Counted from the first letter of the stretch, positions 24,184-36,199 are shown. The stretch is DNA of 64,000 bases from Ctenosaura bakeri (GCA_948474755.1 CAOLHI010000491.1:310001-374000), one strand, 5' to 3'. Numbers and translations are program-made. Notes: generated from the sequence alone by a model not told the origin.

Positions 24184-24370
24184 CCAGGAAGCCTGGACCT
24201 TACCAGTATCTTACCACATATATACAAACATGTTTAAGATATAAATAGAACTGTCCACCCTCTGTCCCCACTCCTTTTCTGCCTTCATGTCTCTACTTGT
24301 TTACCGGTTCTCCACAAGTCTATGAGCAATTACAAGAGCAAGCAATACTGGTAAGGTCCAGGCTTCCTGG
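24184..24370. repeat. Perfect 25-bp inverted repeat, 137 bp apart
   Basis: 24,184-24,208 (starting CCAGGAAGCCTGGACCTTAC) is the exact reverse complement of 24,346-24,370. The spacer is AT-rich. Flanks do not show a target duplication. It could be a small DNA element or a locally inverted duplication. Confidence 0.8.
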
Positions 24371-24599
24371 ACTTCCCAAGATGGCAGCTTCCCTCATAAC
24401 ATCATTTGGTGGTTTCCCAGGTTTTATGCAGTTTCCTTAAAAGTTTAAATATCTCCTTAGGCGTAGTTACTAGAGTCAGAGCTTTGAGCTAAAAGGTGGT
24501 TTAGTTTTTGGCCTTGTCTCTTTGCTTTGGTTCCATCACTCACTTGAGTGTGGCCTTCAACAACTTAACTGACATTGAATTTGGCCCTATACATTCTGA

Positions 24600-25300
24600 T
24601 TTGTTAGAGCTCCCAATGGTAAACAATATTGTTAAAACATTGCATTAAAATGTACACAAAAATAATACATTAAAATAAAACCTTCATAATAAAACCAGTT
24701 ATAAAATGATTAGGATGAGTAACTAAATAATAAAACCACAAAAACGGCATTAATATTACTAGGATCTTGAAAGTCAACTGCCAAGAAAGCAAATAAATCA
24801 GGCACCCACCAAATGTCTTGAGAGATAGAATTCAAAAGAGCAACAACAATGCAAAGGACCTGTCTCTTAACATTACCAGTTAACCTCTGGAAATGGGACT
24901 ATTCAGAGTAGGACAATTCCTTGGAAGCAGCCAAAACTGGACCTGAGTTGTGCAGGACCTGTAGAACAAAGTCAGCACCTGGATAACTAACTGGAAGCTA
25001 CTGAAGATCAGTGAACATGGTGTGTGTGTGCCTGTCTGCTTAGTACTGATCAGTTACATTCTGTGTGTTCAGATCCAATCAGTATTCTGGTAGCCCTATT
25101 CTGAACCAAGTGACGCTGGCAACTATTCTTCAAGGACAGCCCCATATTCAGTGTGCTGCAGGAATCAAGCCTCAGTGCTATGAGAACACTGATCCTGCTT
25201 CTATGAAGCATAAAGTACCAGCTTAACTTGATATAAAGTTTCAGAAATTGAGAATGGAAATGGGTAGTGTCAGCTAACAATTTAGAGTGATGGTGAGGTT
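24600..25300 (-). mobile_element. L2-like LINE fragment
   Basis: On the minus strand 25,280-25,050 reads LDSCSTLNMGLSLKNS then LVQNRATRILIG. This matches the C-terminal reverse-transcriptase block SRLDYCN.LY.GLP ... LQLVQNAAARLL of L2-type LINEs, with substitutions. The AT-rich 24,600-25,040 stretch would be its 3' part. 5'-truncated and non-functional. The family assignment rests on one block. Confidence 0.55.
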
Positions 25301-27312
25301 TGTTGATGGTGGTGAAGGAAGAAGATTACACATATGGACCAGGAAAGCTGTGGAGGGAACAAGCCAGGAACCAAGATAAGGAGTAAGGATAAATCAGTGG
25401 ACAATTTTTTGATGGCCAAGCTCTAGAAGGATTCAGTTCCATTGTCCTCAAAGGCTTCAATTCAGTTTTCAGAACGCCTCCCTACTAGAGCACTAGTATG
25501 ACACTCAAAGTATACTAACATTACCACTCTAGAATGAAACATGCTCTATTAGGCTTATATCCAAGCTTGACTCTGAACTAGCATAGATTTATTAAATCAG
25601 TGTTAGGTCACCTGAATGTTGACTTAGCCACTGATTCAGTAGGTTGAGATTAACACTTGGCTATAGGCTTAAACCTTATAAATGCCAACTGAGCATGGCT
25701 TAGAAATGGCACAGAGGAGTGACTGCATCAGTGCCTGGTGGCTTCCACATCAATAGGCTGGTGACCCCACTCTAGGGGTTAGTTTGAACTTTTAAAAAGC
25801 TATCCATGGTGCTGAAAATGCTGCTGCCTCTCTTAAAAAAAAAAAAAAAGTAAGGGCTACTGGCTCTACACTCTTGAATGAAGGGAGAAAAAGACCAGTG
25901 AGAATGGACGTGGCAGGAAGCAGAACAGAAAGAATTGGAGGGGGAGAAAGAGAAGAGTTGCTAATACTTGCAAAGCTAGGTACTTCTGGTGGTACCAGAT
26001 ACCTATTGCTATTTCTAAATGTAGTTGAATCAGAAATGGACTCCCTTCCCCTTCATGAGATCTACAGCCTCACTTATCAGTGTTAAGAGATCAAGTAAAA
26101 GCTGTTTTGTTCTCATGTACCTATGGTACAACACACGAACATTTATTTTCCCCCTACATACATCTGCCTGTTATTTTATCTTTCTACATTTAAAAAATGC
26201 TATTGTCTGTTTTTAAATTGTCATTAACCAGCTTTGGAATACAAGTAATGGAACTGAAAAATGGGCTATAAAGAGAAAAACAAAACCACTTGGAAAAGTG
26301 TTACGTACATGTGTATCTATATTCTCCTGCATATCTCAGAGCAATGCACAGCTTTTCTGATGCAAGATTGTTTCAAGTTCTATTTTTTCCTATGATTTCT
26401 TTCTGAATACCAGCATAATAAGCATCACATGAGGGAACCCATGATAATAATGTAGAGACAAGTGCACTGGAAATGGCATGATGATTAAAGATGAAAAAGC
26501 CTGCCGTCACTGCCTGAGTAAAATTTTGACTCTCATAGTACATGGGTAAGTTTGCAAATGGGGCTGCTTAATGATTGCTCTTATAAAAAGGATGAAGAGC
26601 AGATTCTGAAACAAATGCTAATACATGAGCACACACCATTGTACTTCACTGTAGCACTAGATTAGCTTGCAGGGCTAATGCCTTGGGGATGGAGATGGAT
26701 GGAGCAAGGATAATTACTTATTTAATTCATGCTTGCTGCAGGAATCATTGCCATTTGCAACCACACAAAAGAGAATGATATGAGAAATAAGATTGAACTG
26801 TACAGGGTGCCAAGGAAGAAAAAGCAGAAAAAGATAAGAGTGTCATTTCTAAAGGTGGCTCAATCAGAAGTAGCAAATCTGAGATACATCTACTGCAGCT
26901 TTTAATTTCCTAGGTGGAAAAATGTATATATGTCTGTTCTACATCAGTGTGAAGTGGGGGAGGGGGGAAGCTCCATGGAAATGCTTGCGTCTTTGACAAG
27001 CAGGTCTTCTAACATCTTGTTTTAGGATAGGCAGACTTATTGTCATGCCTTTTTTGGTCAACAATTTTACCACCTTCAGTTATGTGTAATTAGCTAAAAG
27101 AACAGAGGTATACATTGGCCTAAAGAAGAGAAACTGCCACATTTAAAGAAAAGAAAAAATGCAAGAGTGGGTTCCGAAACATACATAGATGCCTATGGCC
27201 TTGCTGAAATTTCCTTATGCCATCTGCATAGCAGTCATGATAAAATTCTACTGCACCCTGTTAAATCTGGAACAAATAAATAATGTAGTAGTGTTTCAGG
27301 CCTTATCATTGC
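25301..27312. other. Unassigned intergenic sequence
   Basis: No gene or named repeat. An A run lies at 25,835-25,849. Confidence 0.4.
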
Positions 27313-27343
27313 ACTCTCTCTCACTCTCTCTCTCTCTCTCTCC
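27313..27343. repeat. (CT)n microsatellite
   Basis: A CT run with a few interruptions. Confidence 0.9.
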
Positions 27344-28680
27344 CCATTCTCCCTGATGGTAAGAATATAAGCTGTGTGGCTTCCTTGGCTTCTCCTGATT
27401 GACAATCCATTCCTGTAAATAAGAAAGGTCCATCCAGGGTGTGCCTTTCTTAAAACATTATTGCAATAGAGAATACAGGGAATAAAGTACACAATAAAGA
27501 TCAGTGCAGCTTGTCACATCTCATCCAGATAAATACATCCCACTAATCATGTATTGGGATTTATGTGCCTGACCACCCCTTTATTTTGCTGTACCACTAA
27601 AATAGAAAAACTAGGTGTTTTACTGAACTCCTGTTGGGAGCAATATACACACCCCATGTGTTTGCCTTGGGGTGGTAGTGGTGGTGGTCATGTACTGTCT
27701 AGGTTTGCAAAAGAACATGGATCATCAGTGTCTTTGGTGCACAAAAATATCCATAACGTTTGCTACTACTTAAGTGAAAATGGCTGGTGCTGACTGGCTT
27801 ATCTAGTCTCCCAGCAAGCTTTCGTTTTAGAGTATTATTGCATCACGGAATAAATAAATGTTTAACACCATCCAGACTTACTCAGTCCTGTCTCCCAATT
27901 CTCTCAGGTTCTAATTAATCACAGTAAGAAGAGGCTGGGGAGTTTTCCCCAGACGTCTGCTGAGTCTCACACTGGAATGCTTTTGAGGCACAATATGAAA
28001 GGTTCCTCATTACAGAGAAGAACCAGAGGGACTTGCCTCCTTAGTTAGATGTTTTGGAGCAGAATGAGAGTGTAGGGAAACATCTTAAGGGTGGTTTCTG
28101 AGGGACAGCTCCTAGTGCTAACCAATGAAAAGACACTGTGCAAATCCTGTCTTTTCTTCCTGAATGGATGCTTTGGATGTCTTGGGGTAAAGATTTTATT
28201 GTAAACTGCTCTGGCTCATTTTCAGAGCAAGTGCTCTATTCTCTTTGAGATGTCCCAGAAGAAGTTTTCAGTTTTTACCATCCCATTGCCCTCTGCCTTC
28301 CACTGAATTTTACACGGATTTCAGATAACATAATTGTTTGGCTGTAACTCTTCCCCCTGCTTTTTTCAGTAACCCATATTGTTCCTTGGAGAATGAGTAG
28401 CTGCATAATTGAGTAGTGGGCTACATGCAATTGTCTAGAAAGTGAGGGCTGCTGGTCTCCTCTTCTGACAGGCTTTCCCAGACTAGTGTTCCACCGCCTC
28501 TCATCAACTGTCCTCTTGTTTTAATCTTGTTCTTAATTTGTTTTTAATAGGTAATGTGTTTTAAGGGGTTAGAAGGGTTGGTGGGTAGGGAGGATGGGGT
28601 ACATTTTAATGTTTTAATGTATTTTATATATTGCTGTAATGCCACTTTGATCCATTGGGAGAGGCGGGATAAAAATAAAT
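27344..28680. other. Unassigned intergenic sequence
   Basis: No exon or repeat supported. 28,545-28,680 ends in an A/T-rich tail (GGGATAAAAATAAATTTTATT) like a retroposon 3' end, but I cannot name the body. Confidence 0.35.
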
Positions 28681-28704
28681 TTTATTATTATTATTATTAT
28701 TATT
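28681..28704. repeat. (TTA)n microsatellite
   Basis: About eight TTA units. It follows a GGGATAAAAATAAAT stretch and may be a retroposon tail. Confidence 0.9.
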
Positions 28705-29186
28705 CCACTCTGGATTTTAGTATGAATTTTAAAGAAGCTATCCAAGGTGCAAAACCTTATCCTAATTAGGTTCAGTACCTTGGACAGTTCATGAAGTCCA
28801 GAGCAATCCCTGGAGCAGATTCACTGCCCCATTGACAGTGGAGCCATTGGGCACCACTGCATGCAGATGCTGTTGGACTGCAACTCACTTCATCCTTAGC
28901 CAATGGAGAAGAATGGTAGGAACACTGATGCCACAAACATCTGAAAGGCCTCACTTAGGACAGTTACTGTGAGAAGCCTCCTGCCTGGAAGCACTCTTTA
29001 TGGCACAAAAGCAAAAAGATGGATGAAAACTGTGCGCCTTTCCAGACAGAGGAGGTCTTCACACTCCCAAGAAAAAGTCAGTGTGAAGTTCTTATGAATG
29101 GTTTTTAAATGATGTTCTCCAGTAGGGGAAAAACAAAACAAAACCAAACAACACAGAAGTTATAGCAGAGATACATTGTAGGACAA

Positions 29187-29372
29187 TGACCGTAGTTTCA
29201 TCTCAATTTAAGTGGTATCCTGGAATTTGTAGTTTGTCGAGGTCCTTATGATTCTCTAGTTGTGGAGGTCCTTATGATCCCCTGCCCCTAGAACACTCCA
29301 GAGAATTCTAAGCACTTCTCCCAAAACTATAAATCCCAGGGTACAATAAGATGAAGGGGAGGCGCTTAAAAT
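29187..29372. mobile_element. Old foldback element
   Basis: GTATCCTGGAATTTGTAGTTTG on the left and CCAAAACTATAAATCCCAGGG on the right are inverted arms. The centre carries a local duplication of AGGTCCTTATGAT (about 29,241 and 29,267). Confidence 0.5.
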
Positions 29373-29648
29373 TGGGTCAAACTGCTAGCATTGACCAGCA
29401 TCCACACTCAAGAGAAAGGTGTGAAGCCCCTTTGAAACTCCCTGAGTGAGGCTGGACCACTGGTGTGATAAAAGCCTCTTCTGGCACTGATCCAGAAAAC
29501 TAGACTTCTTCCCATTCTGTGTGCGGACCTTCCGTGGCGTGCGATGAGCGTCCGGGGCCGCAACAGCGGCAGCGCCAGAAACGTTTTGTCCGGAAGGCCC
29601 CCCTGGGAACACAGAGAAGTTAAACAATGGAGCAGAGAGGGAGCCATG

Positions 29649-29828
29649 GGCCATTTCCGCACTCGCCTGTTATAGCGCGATGATTCCACTTTCAACCTCC
29701 TCTGGAATCCTGGGGTTTGCAGTTTCGGGAGGGGCCGGCCAGCCCTTCCCGAAACTGCAAACCCCAGGATTCCAGAGGAGGTTGAAAGTGGAATCAGAGC
29801 GCTATAACAGGCGAGTGCGGAAATGGCC
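29649..29828. mobile_element. Foldback element upstream of second promoter
   Basis: 180 bp, arms of about 88 nt with only a few mismatches (for example GATGATT against GAATCAGAG), and a GGGGCCGGCCAGCCC centre. The ends are GGCCATTTCCGCACTCGCC and its complement. The flanking triplets ATG and TTT do not match, so the target duplication is absent or lost. Confidence 0.8.
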
Positions 29829-29948
29829 TTTATTTCTACTGACCGAGCCGGCCAGGGAAGCGTGACAGCCCGCACCGCACCCGTTCCCTCCCATTCAAAG
29901 CACTCTCGCCCCTGGAAAAGAGGGTAGTTCTGACCAGCCCCCGAGAGG

Positions 29949-30140
29949 GGCTATTTCCGCACTGGACTGTTCTAGTGCTATTATTCCACTCTCAACCGGG
30001 GTTTGCAGTTTCGGGAGGGGCCTCGGGGGAGAACCACGCGGCCTCACCCACAGGCCCCTCCCGAAACTGCAAACCCCAGGATTCCCGAGGAGGTTGAAAG
30101 CGGAATCATCGCGCTATAACAGGCTAGTGCGGAAATGGCG
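29949..30140. mobile_element. Foldback element at CpG island edge
   Basis: 192 bp. Left end GGCTATTTCCGCACTGGAC; right end GTGCGGAAATGGCG. Exact AGG triplets flank it (29,946-29,948 and 30,141-30,143). The arms meet round a 40-bp unpaired centre with CCTCGGGGGAGAACCACGCG, unlike the loopless copies. The left arm lacks about 20 bp of the right arm (AACCTCCTCGGGAATCCTGG region). Confidence 0.78.
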
Positions 30141-30144
30141 AGGG

Positions 30145-30620
30145 ACTCCGCCCCTCGGCGGCCTTAGGGCTCCCGGTCTACCTGGGCGAGGCCCCTGGAA
30201 AGGGTAGGGGAGGCCCCCGGAGGCGCCGCCGGGGCTGCTGCAGCGCCGGGGCGAAGGCGAGCCGGAGCCCCGCCCCGCCGCCGGCCGCCGGCTGCCCGCA
30301 TTGGCTGCGTCGGGGCCGGCCGTGGTGCCATCCCTCCGGAGGGGCTCCCTCGCCGCGCTGCAGGCAGGTACCGCCCTCCGGAGCGCGCCGGCTCGCAGTC
30401 CCCGGCAGCCGCGGCCGCACGTGGGGAGATGCGCCTCCGCCGCATCCGGGTGGTCTCGGCCCGATCGGGCGCTCCTTGAACCGCCGCGCTCGCCGCCGCC
30501 GCCGCCGCCGCCTGGGAGCCATGTCCGCCAGAGGTGAGTCAGACTCCGCCCGGCGGATCAGCATCTCCCCTCGTCTGGCTCGTTCTTGGGGGGGGGGCGA
30601 GGCAGGGCCACCTCCCTGCC
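30145..30620 (+). promoter_or_regulatory. CpG island promoter of plus-strand gene
   Basis: Strongly GC- and CpG-rich, with a GCC-repeat run at 30,490-30,511 directly before an ATG and a splice donor. The island faces away from the FHIP2A island 22 kb to the left. There is no TATA box I would defend. GC-composition open frames on both strands are not called. Confidence 0.8.
30521..30533 (+). CDS. First coding exon of unrecognised gene
   Basis: ATGTCCGCCAGAG is followed at once by GTGAGT, a consensus splice donor, so exon 1 codes MSAR plus one base (phase 1). The ATG is preceded by GGGAGCC inside a CpG island, a good initiation context. The one-base overhang joins exactly with the two leading bases of the exon at 39,866 to make a glycine codon, which is the main reason to pair them. 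I do not recognise the gene. The orientation (divergent from FHIP2A) is like ABLIM1 in mammals, but nothing here resembles a LIM protein. Confidence 0.6.
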
Positions 30621-30783
30621 TGTTTTGCAGCTCCGGCCGTGTGGTTCTGCGCGCGCTCCCGGTGGTCACCCGAACGCCTCTCCTGGCTCTCCTTCCCCAT
30701 TGCCAGGCACCCCCCCGCCCGGCACCTGTCTCTCCGGGAAGCCGCATTCCCGTGGATTTATTTGCCTTCTTCGCTTGCTCCTC

Positions 30784-30909
30784 GGCCATTTCCGCACTAG
30801 ACTGGTATCGCGCTATTACTCCGCTTCCAGCAACGTGGAGGCCCCCAGGATTCCATAGGAGGATGAAAGTGGATTAATCGCGCTGTAACAGTCTAGTGCG
30901 GAAATGGCC
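30784..30909. mobile_element. Short foldback element in intron 1
   Basis: 126 bp with GGCCATTTCCGCACTAGAC ends. The arms are about 50 nt, and the central GC-rich part is reduced to GTGGAGGCCCCCAGG. The triplets CTC and CTG differ by one base. Confidence 0.72.
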
Positions 30910-30955
30910 CTGGTGGCAGAGGGGAGGAGAAGATCGCCAGTTCCGAATCGGGAGT

Positions 30956-31134
30956 GGCCATTTCCGCACTCGCCAGTTCTAGCGCGATGATTCCACTTTC
31001 AACCTCCTCTGGAATCCTGGGGTTTGCAGTTTCGGGAGGGGCCGGCCGGCCCCTCCCGAAACTGCAAACCCCAGGTTCCAGGGGAGGTTGAAAGTGGAAT
31101 CATCGCGCTAGAACAGGCTAGTGCGGAAATGGCC
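30956..31134. mobile_element. Foldback element in intron 1
   Basis: 179 bp, two arms of about 88 nt differing at a handful of positions, with GGGGCCGGCCGGCCCC at the centre. It ends GGCC on both sides. The triplets AGT and GAG do not match. It lies about 420 bp downstream of the exon 1 donor, so it would be transcribed as a long hairpin in the pre-mRNA. Confidence 0.8.
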
Positions 31135-32756
31135 GAGGTACCTGATCCTTGGTTCAAACGATTCTCTTCCCCCTCCCGGTCCTCGCAGCTCCCCTTTGCG
31201 AGCACCGGAAGGGTCTGGGTTGGGCTGCTCGTTCGTCTCTGGGTGTGGTGGGGAGACTTTGCTTCCCGATCCCATTTTGCAGCTCTTCTGGTGGAAAAAT
31301 GCCAGGGATTGATGCACCAAGAGATTCAAGCAGGCAGCGCATCCCCCCTTTTTAAAAACGGAGGGTTTGGAATGGGGGGTGGAGAGAATACACCAGCACC
31401 TCAGGACTCTGTTGCTTTGTGTTTTCTGGAGGCCTGTATAAAATGTTCCCATGAGGAATTGGGAAACCAGAATCGTGAACGTGAAGGACGAGAAGGCAAA
31501 TGGAAGAAAAAGAAGCAGGCGGCAGAAATTGTTCCCTTTTGCAGAATGAGATGATGGTGCCGCTGCTACTGTGAATTCAGAGTTTCTGGTGGCCTCGGAG
31601 GCGCCAGCCTTGATGTAGTGTTTTTAACAGATAATGCAGGGTGGGGATTATTAATTCAGTCTAGGATATGTTCTAAACAAAGTGGTCAGTTTATTCCTAA
31701 GCCTCTTTTTATTCACAGATTTTAATTACTGATACTATGTGCACGCATTTTAATAACATCATGTAAATATTTTTTTTTCAACCCTTAAGGCTGTAATCCT
31801 TTCCACATTTTCTTGAGAATAATACTCATTGGACACAGTCGGGATGACTTTTGAGTAAACACACATAGGATAGTTCTATGTGAGGACTAAATATAAAATT
31901 CTTTTGTGGGTAGATGCACAATACTTGTCTGATAGGGAGAATGCTGGAGTGATTGAAAGCAAATTTGTGTATCTATCTATCTATCTAAAATACACTGTGC
32001 TTGTTTAATATAAGAGCTGATATTCAATTGCTGACCCCCTAAATCCAATTGCTGCAGTTGGTCCATTGGATTGATGGATTTACATGTGTTGATTTACCAC
32101 TCAGCAGATTTAATCCAGTTAAGACAAGTTCAGGGCCTTCTAAAATACGTTTGAGGAAGAGTAATGGACCTGGAAACACATTTCCAAACAAATCAGCACA
32201 CTGAGCCTTACTTTCCTAGTATTCCATTTGCTGTAACTACTTGAACTTGATGCATACTTCTCTTGACCATAGTGCAGCTCTTCGGGTACAAAATGATTTG
32301 TCTGCCAGGAGTTGTAATGACTATTGGTGATATTAGGAAGTCATGTCATATGTTTGATGTGTCTGCGGAGGCACCACCCAGAGCAACCCTTATGGGTGCA
32401 GCGGGTATAACTGTGTTGAAATGGGATGTGAGAAGGCTTTGCATATCCAGAGCTTCCTTTTTAATGTAGTCTTGCCCCTCTTCTGAGTGCCATGATGTCA
32501 CAGTACTGACTCAGCTGAAATGTCAGTTCTTGTAAGAGTCACTCAAACCTGTTTAGTTTAGGATGGGGAACTTAGCTTATTCTGATTTGCAGGCATCTGG
32601 GGAAAGCATCTCAACAGTTTCATGATTGCTGTTGAAACCTTGATTAGAAAAGAATGCTCCTAATGTTACACTGTGCCCAACATCTACTTTTAGAAGCCTC
32701 TTGATTTATAAGGTCCAGTTCATTTACAAGGCCCAGTTAATCGTTATTAGGTCTTA
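31135..32756. other. Intron 1 of plus-strand gene, unassigned
   Basis: GC content falls off after about 31,300. A 176-codon frame (31,024-31,554) begins inside the foldback element and has no domain, so I do not call it. A short TATC run lies at 31,970-31,986. Confidence 0.4.
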
Positions 32757-32965
32757 CTATGTGTGTGTGTGCACATACCTTCAATTCACCTGTTGACTTA
32801 ATGGTGACCCTTTGAATTTCATAGGGTTTTCTTAGGCAAGGAATACTCAGGTGGTTTTGCTGATTCCTTCCTCTGAAATGTAGCCTACAGGATCTGGTAT
32901 TCTTTGGCAGGCTCCCATTCAAGTACTAACCAGGACTGACCATGCTTAGGTTCCAAGATCAGAAG
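32757..32965 (-). mobile_element. 5S rRNA-derived SINE, minus strand
   Basis: The right part (CTCCCATTCAAGTACTAACC, then AGGACTGACCATGCTTAGG) is the reverse complement of the 5S rRNA internal promoter region. The left part (GACCCTTTGAATTTCATAGG) is the complement of the SINE tail. Better preserved than the copy at 10.8 kb. Confidence 0.85.
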
Positions 32966-34211
32966 GGAGCTTATGCCTTTTGGGTATTTAAGCTCTAGGG
33001 CTCACTGCACTGTTATAAAACAGAGATCTGGATATCTCAGCAAGACCAGCAAGAAGTAAGTGGAAACTGAGAAGGTGCTCTGCTACTAATGTTAATGCTT
33101 CCATATCTGTCTTCCTGCATTGTTCTCGTATTTGTACACAAGGTAGAGCAGTAGGAAAAATCCATAAGCCTTGTATAGTGTTCTGTGCATCGTTAACACA
33201 CCACACTGGAAGTATGGTGAAGGTTCTGCTCAGTAACCTTCTCACTGGCATCCTCATGCATGTAAATTTTATTTATATACATTACAAAAATTAGATTATG
33301 ACAATATACTTGAGTCTTTTCAGGTTTTGTGCTTTTCAGCTCTTATTCTGGGATTGTAAGGATTCAAAATGTTGACAATTTATGTTACATTTAATGCAAA
33401 CAGTAGAATCCTCAAATGTTGAGTTCCTTGTTCTCTTGTGATAACTAATGATGTTGGGAGTACGTTCTGATTTTTTGAAAGGATCCCATTAAACTACCAA
33501 TTCTGGAATAGTGGTTAAATCATCAGGCTGCATCAGTTGATAAATGAGTGTTGTATGTGAATGAAGTACAGCAACAGTTCTTTTTTGCTGATCAAATCAA
33601 CACCATTTGCCCTCTTATGAACAACACTAATTCTTTAGTTTGCAGGAGCATTCTCTGGTTCAAAAGAATACTTTTGTTATTTTGAGTGTCCTATGCCAAT
33701 ATTTGCACTATGATTTCTCCTACTTGTTATGAAAGTATCTTTCATTTTCCAATAAATAAGCATTCTGTCACTTGGATCACTTTGGGAGAATGCAAATGAT
33801 AAAGATATTTTTAGTGGTCTTAATGTTCACATGACATGAAATATTTTATTTTTCTGGAGACCATAACAAACATTATAGAACTTGCAGAAATCACATCTCG
33901 CAGCTTCTTTCCCATGGATTTTTTCTCCAGGCTTGCCCACATGCTTTGAACATTACACTCTTTTGTCTGAACATTTCTGGTGTGAGGTAGGAAAGATAAA
34001 CGAACCAGATAGCCAGACTTGAACTCATTTTAGCTACCTGTACTTTACCATCATAGTTTCATCAACTTTGTTTATATTCTGAGACATTATAAAGTCTTAT
34101 ATTCTGTGCCTATATAGGCGAAATATCAAAAGGAATGTCTTGAGTGGTGTTTTATTTTACAGCATGTGTAAGAGAAGGTAAGTCCAGTCAATAAAGTTGC
34201 TGTAAACAGGG
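32966..34211. other. Intron 1, unassigned
   Basis: No exon, RNA gene or named repeat visible. Confidence 0.4.
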
Positions 34212-34411
34212 TAGAGAACCAGCATGGTGTAATGGTCTAAGAATTGGACTACAGGCCTGAAGATCAGGGTTCAGTTCCCTCCACTCAACCCCTGGATGAC
34301 CTTGAGCACTTCACACACACACACACAGCCCCACAAAACCCCATGATAGGTTTCCCCTTAGGGTCACCATAAGTTGGAAATGACTTGAAGGCACACAACA
34401 ACAGCAGCAAA
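34212..34411 (+). mobile_element. Sauria-type SINE
   Basis: GAGAACCAGCATGGTGTAATGG is the head with an A-box-like stretch. GGGTTCAGTTCCC is a B-box-like block. The tail CACCATAAGTTGGAAATGAC ends in GGCACACAACAACAGCAGCAA. A CA run (34,312-34,327) sits inside. Confidence 0.85.
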
Positions 34412-35530
34412 CAGGGTTGGGTAACCTGCATCTCTTTAGATGGTGTTGGATTCCAACTCCCATCATCCCCGTTAGTCATGGTGGTTCAGCTTCATAGGAG
34501 TTGGAATTCACCAACCTCTGGAAGTATTTTATGGTCTGAGGCTGTAACAAGACTCCCCAATTTGTTGCCCTCCAGATATGCTGAACCACAGTCTTGTCAT
34601 CCCCAACCCCCCATGGCCATAACTGTGTGTAGGACCTGAACTGCAGCTGGTATCATACTGATTGCATCAAGAAAAGTATGTTGTGGTTGTACTTCATTCC
34701 AGGGTGCCAAGCTGAGGAAGACTGATTTGAAGCATTGTCCCTATCTTGGCAGTTATCTTCTTGTACAGTAATAGAGTATTTGCAATTTTTCAGTAATATT
34801 TGGCACACTTGTTCAAAAGACTGTTTGAAAGTTTCCATTATTGATCACTTGTTGGACATCTTGCCATGCCATTTCTAAAATGACAGCATTTTTGCCAGTG
34901 ATACTGCAACAGATCAGCTCCAGTTCATAACTGGTTATCATCAACACTGATGATCAATGGCTTACAGGCACTTGTTTTGTAAGACTGAACATGGCATGTC
35001 ATAGTTATCATCTTGACTCAATGGATCAATATGTACCTTTAGGTGTGAGAAATGTACTTCTGGTAAGGAGTTGGACTGGATAGCTTTTTTCTCATTTGAA
35101 ACATTTCTTTATCGCAGGAATGAACAACTCTATGGGAATGGGAGTAGGGAGAACTTCGGAAACCAGGACACCCTCCCTGCAGGCTGCAACACCACATCAT
35201 AGCCCACCATTATTACCAGATGCCATTTTCAGGGAAAAAATGGCTGGGGAGATTGGGGAAATTGGAAAACAACAACAACCCTGAGTTGAAAGGGTTTTGG
35301 TGCCACAAAAGTAGGATTCAGGGCTCCACTTTTGCTACCCCTGCTTTATAGTATCTTGAAATGTTCAATGGTACATTAACAATCATTACGTTCTTAGAAG
35401 GAGTCATCATAGTTTGTTCATTGGTACTCCAGTGAGAATTGTCAACAGAACATGACGATGTTACTCCCCAGAGTCCAAAGGCCATGGTGGCTGTGGGATT
35501 CTGGAAGCTGTAGTCCAACAAACAAATATT
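34412..35530. repeat. Small foldback repeats and unassigned intron
   Basis: 34,420-34,535 carries inverted GGATTCCAACTCCCATCATCC and TAGGAGTTGGAATTC arms. 35,480-35,525 has GGGATTCTGGAAGCTGTAGTC. Both belong to a common class of reptile foldback elements based on 'ACAACTCCCATCATCC'. The rest is unassigned. Confidence 0.45.
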
Positions 35531-36199
35531 TCTAAAGTCTGAATTGTGGAAGTAATTCTCAGAGGAACTAACTAGAACAATTAGCTGTCACTAGAGGTGC
35601 TGGGAAATTGAGAATGTCAGGATACCATACCATGCGACCAGAGAGGACCAAATATACCATGGGGCCTGAGGCTGAAATTCTAAATTGTACCCTATCCTAA
35701 GACTGATAAATAAATAAATACATACATACACACATAAATAACATTTAATTGTCCTTTATAGCTGTTCCAATATTCTCTGCTTGTGTGGCCTACTTCATCT
35801 TCTCTAAAGGCAGAGGCTCTGATGAATGAGCTTTGTTTCTTAATCTCAGGTGAATATGGCCATGATATGATTAATTCACTACTGATGAAAATAAAGGAAT
35901 TTTGTACATGCTCAGGTTTATTGCCATCTTTATCTTCACATATATTGAACTTCCCATAGTTAAACCTTGTCACCGAAATCAAGTTGGCAAGGAGTTTATG
36001 CCCTTAAGCTTTTGAATGATAGTTTGTTTGAATACATGTGGTTAGGTTTTATTGAAAAGCTTGTTTGTACAAACTCTACAAAAATTCTTTGAGTGACTAA
36101 TGTTCTTCATCGGTTAGAGAAATGAGTACAATGTGGCAATCTTCAGGCAGGACATCTTGCTGTCTGAGACGAAGTACCAAATGGTGTCCCACATCCATT
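35531..36199. other. Intron 1, unassigned
   Basis: No supported feature. AT-rich with TAAA/CATA runs near 35,705-35,735. Confidence 0.4.

Noticed and set aside
30178..30877. Several 80-200-codon frames on both strands over the second CpG island
   Set aside because: Arg/Pro/Ala-rich composition frames overlapping on both strands. None fits the splice donor at 30,534 except the short exon called.
31024..31554. 176-codon plus-strand frame downstream of exon 1
   Set aside because: Begins inside a foldback element and runs through intron; no donor or acceptor fits it.
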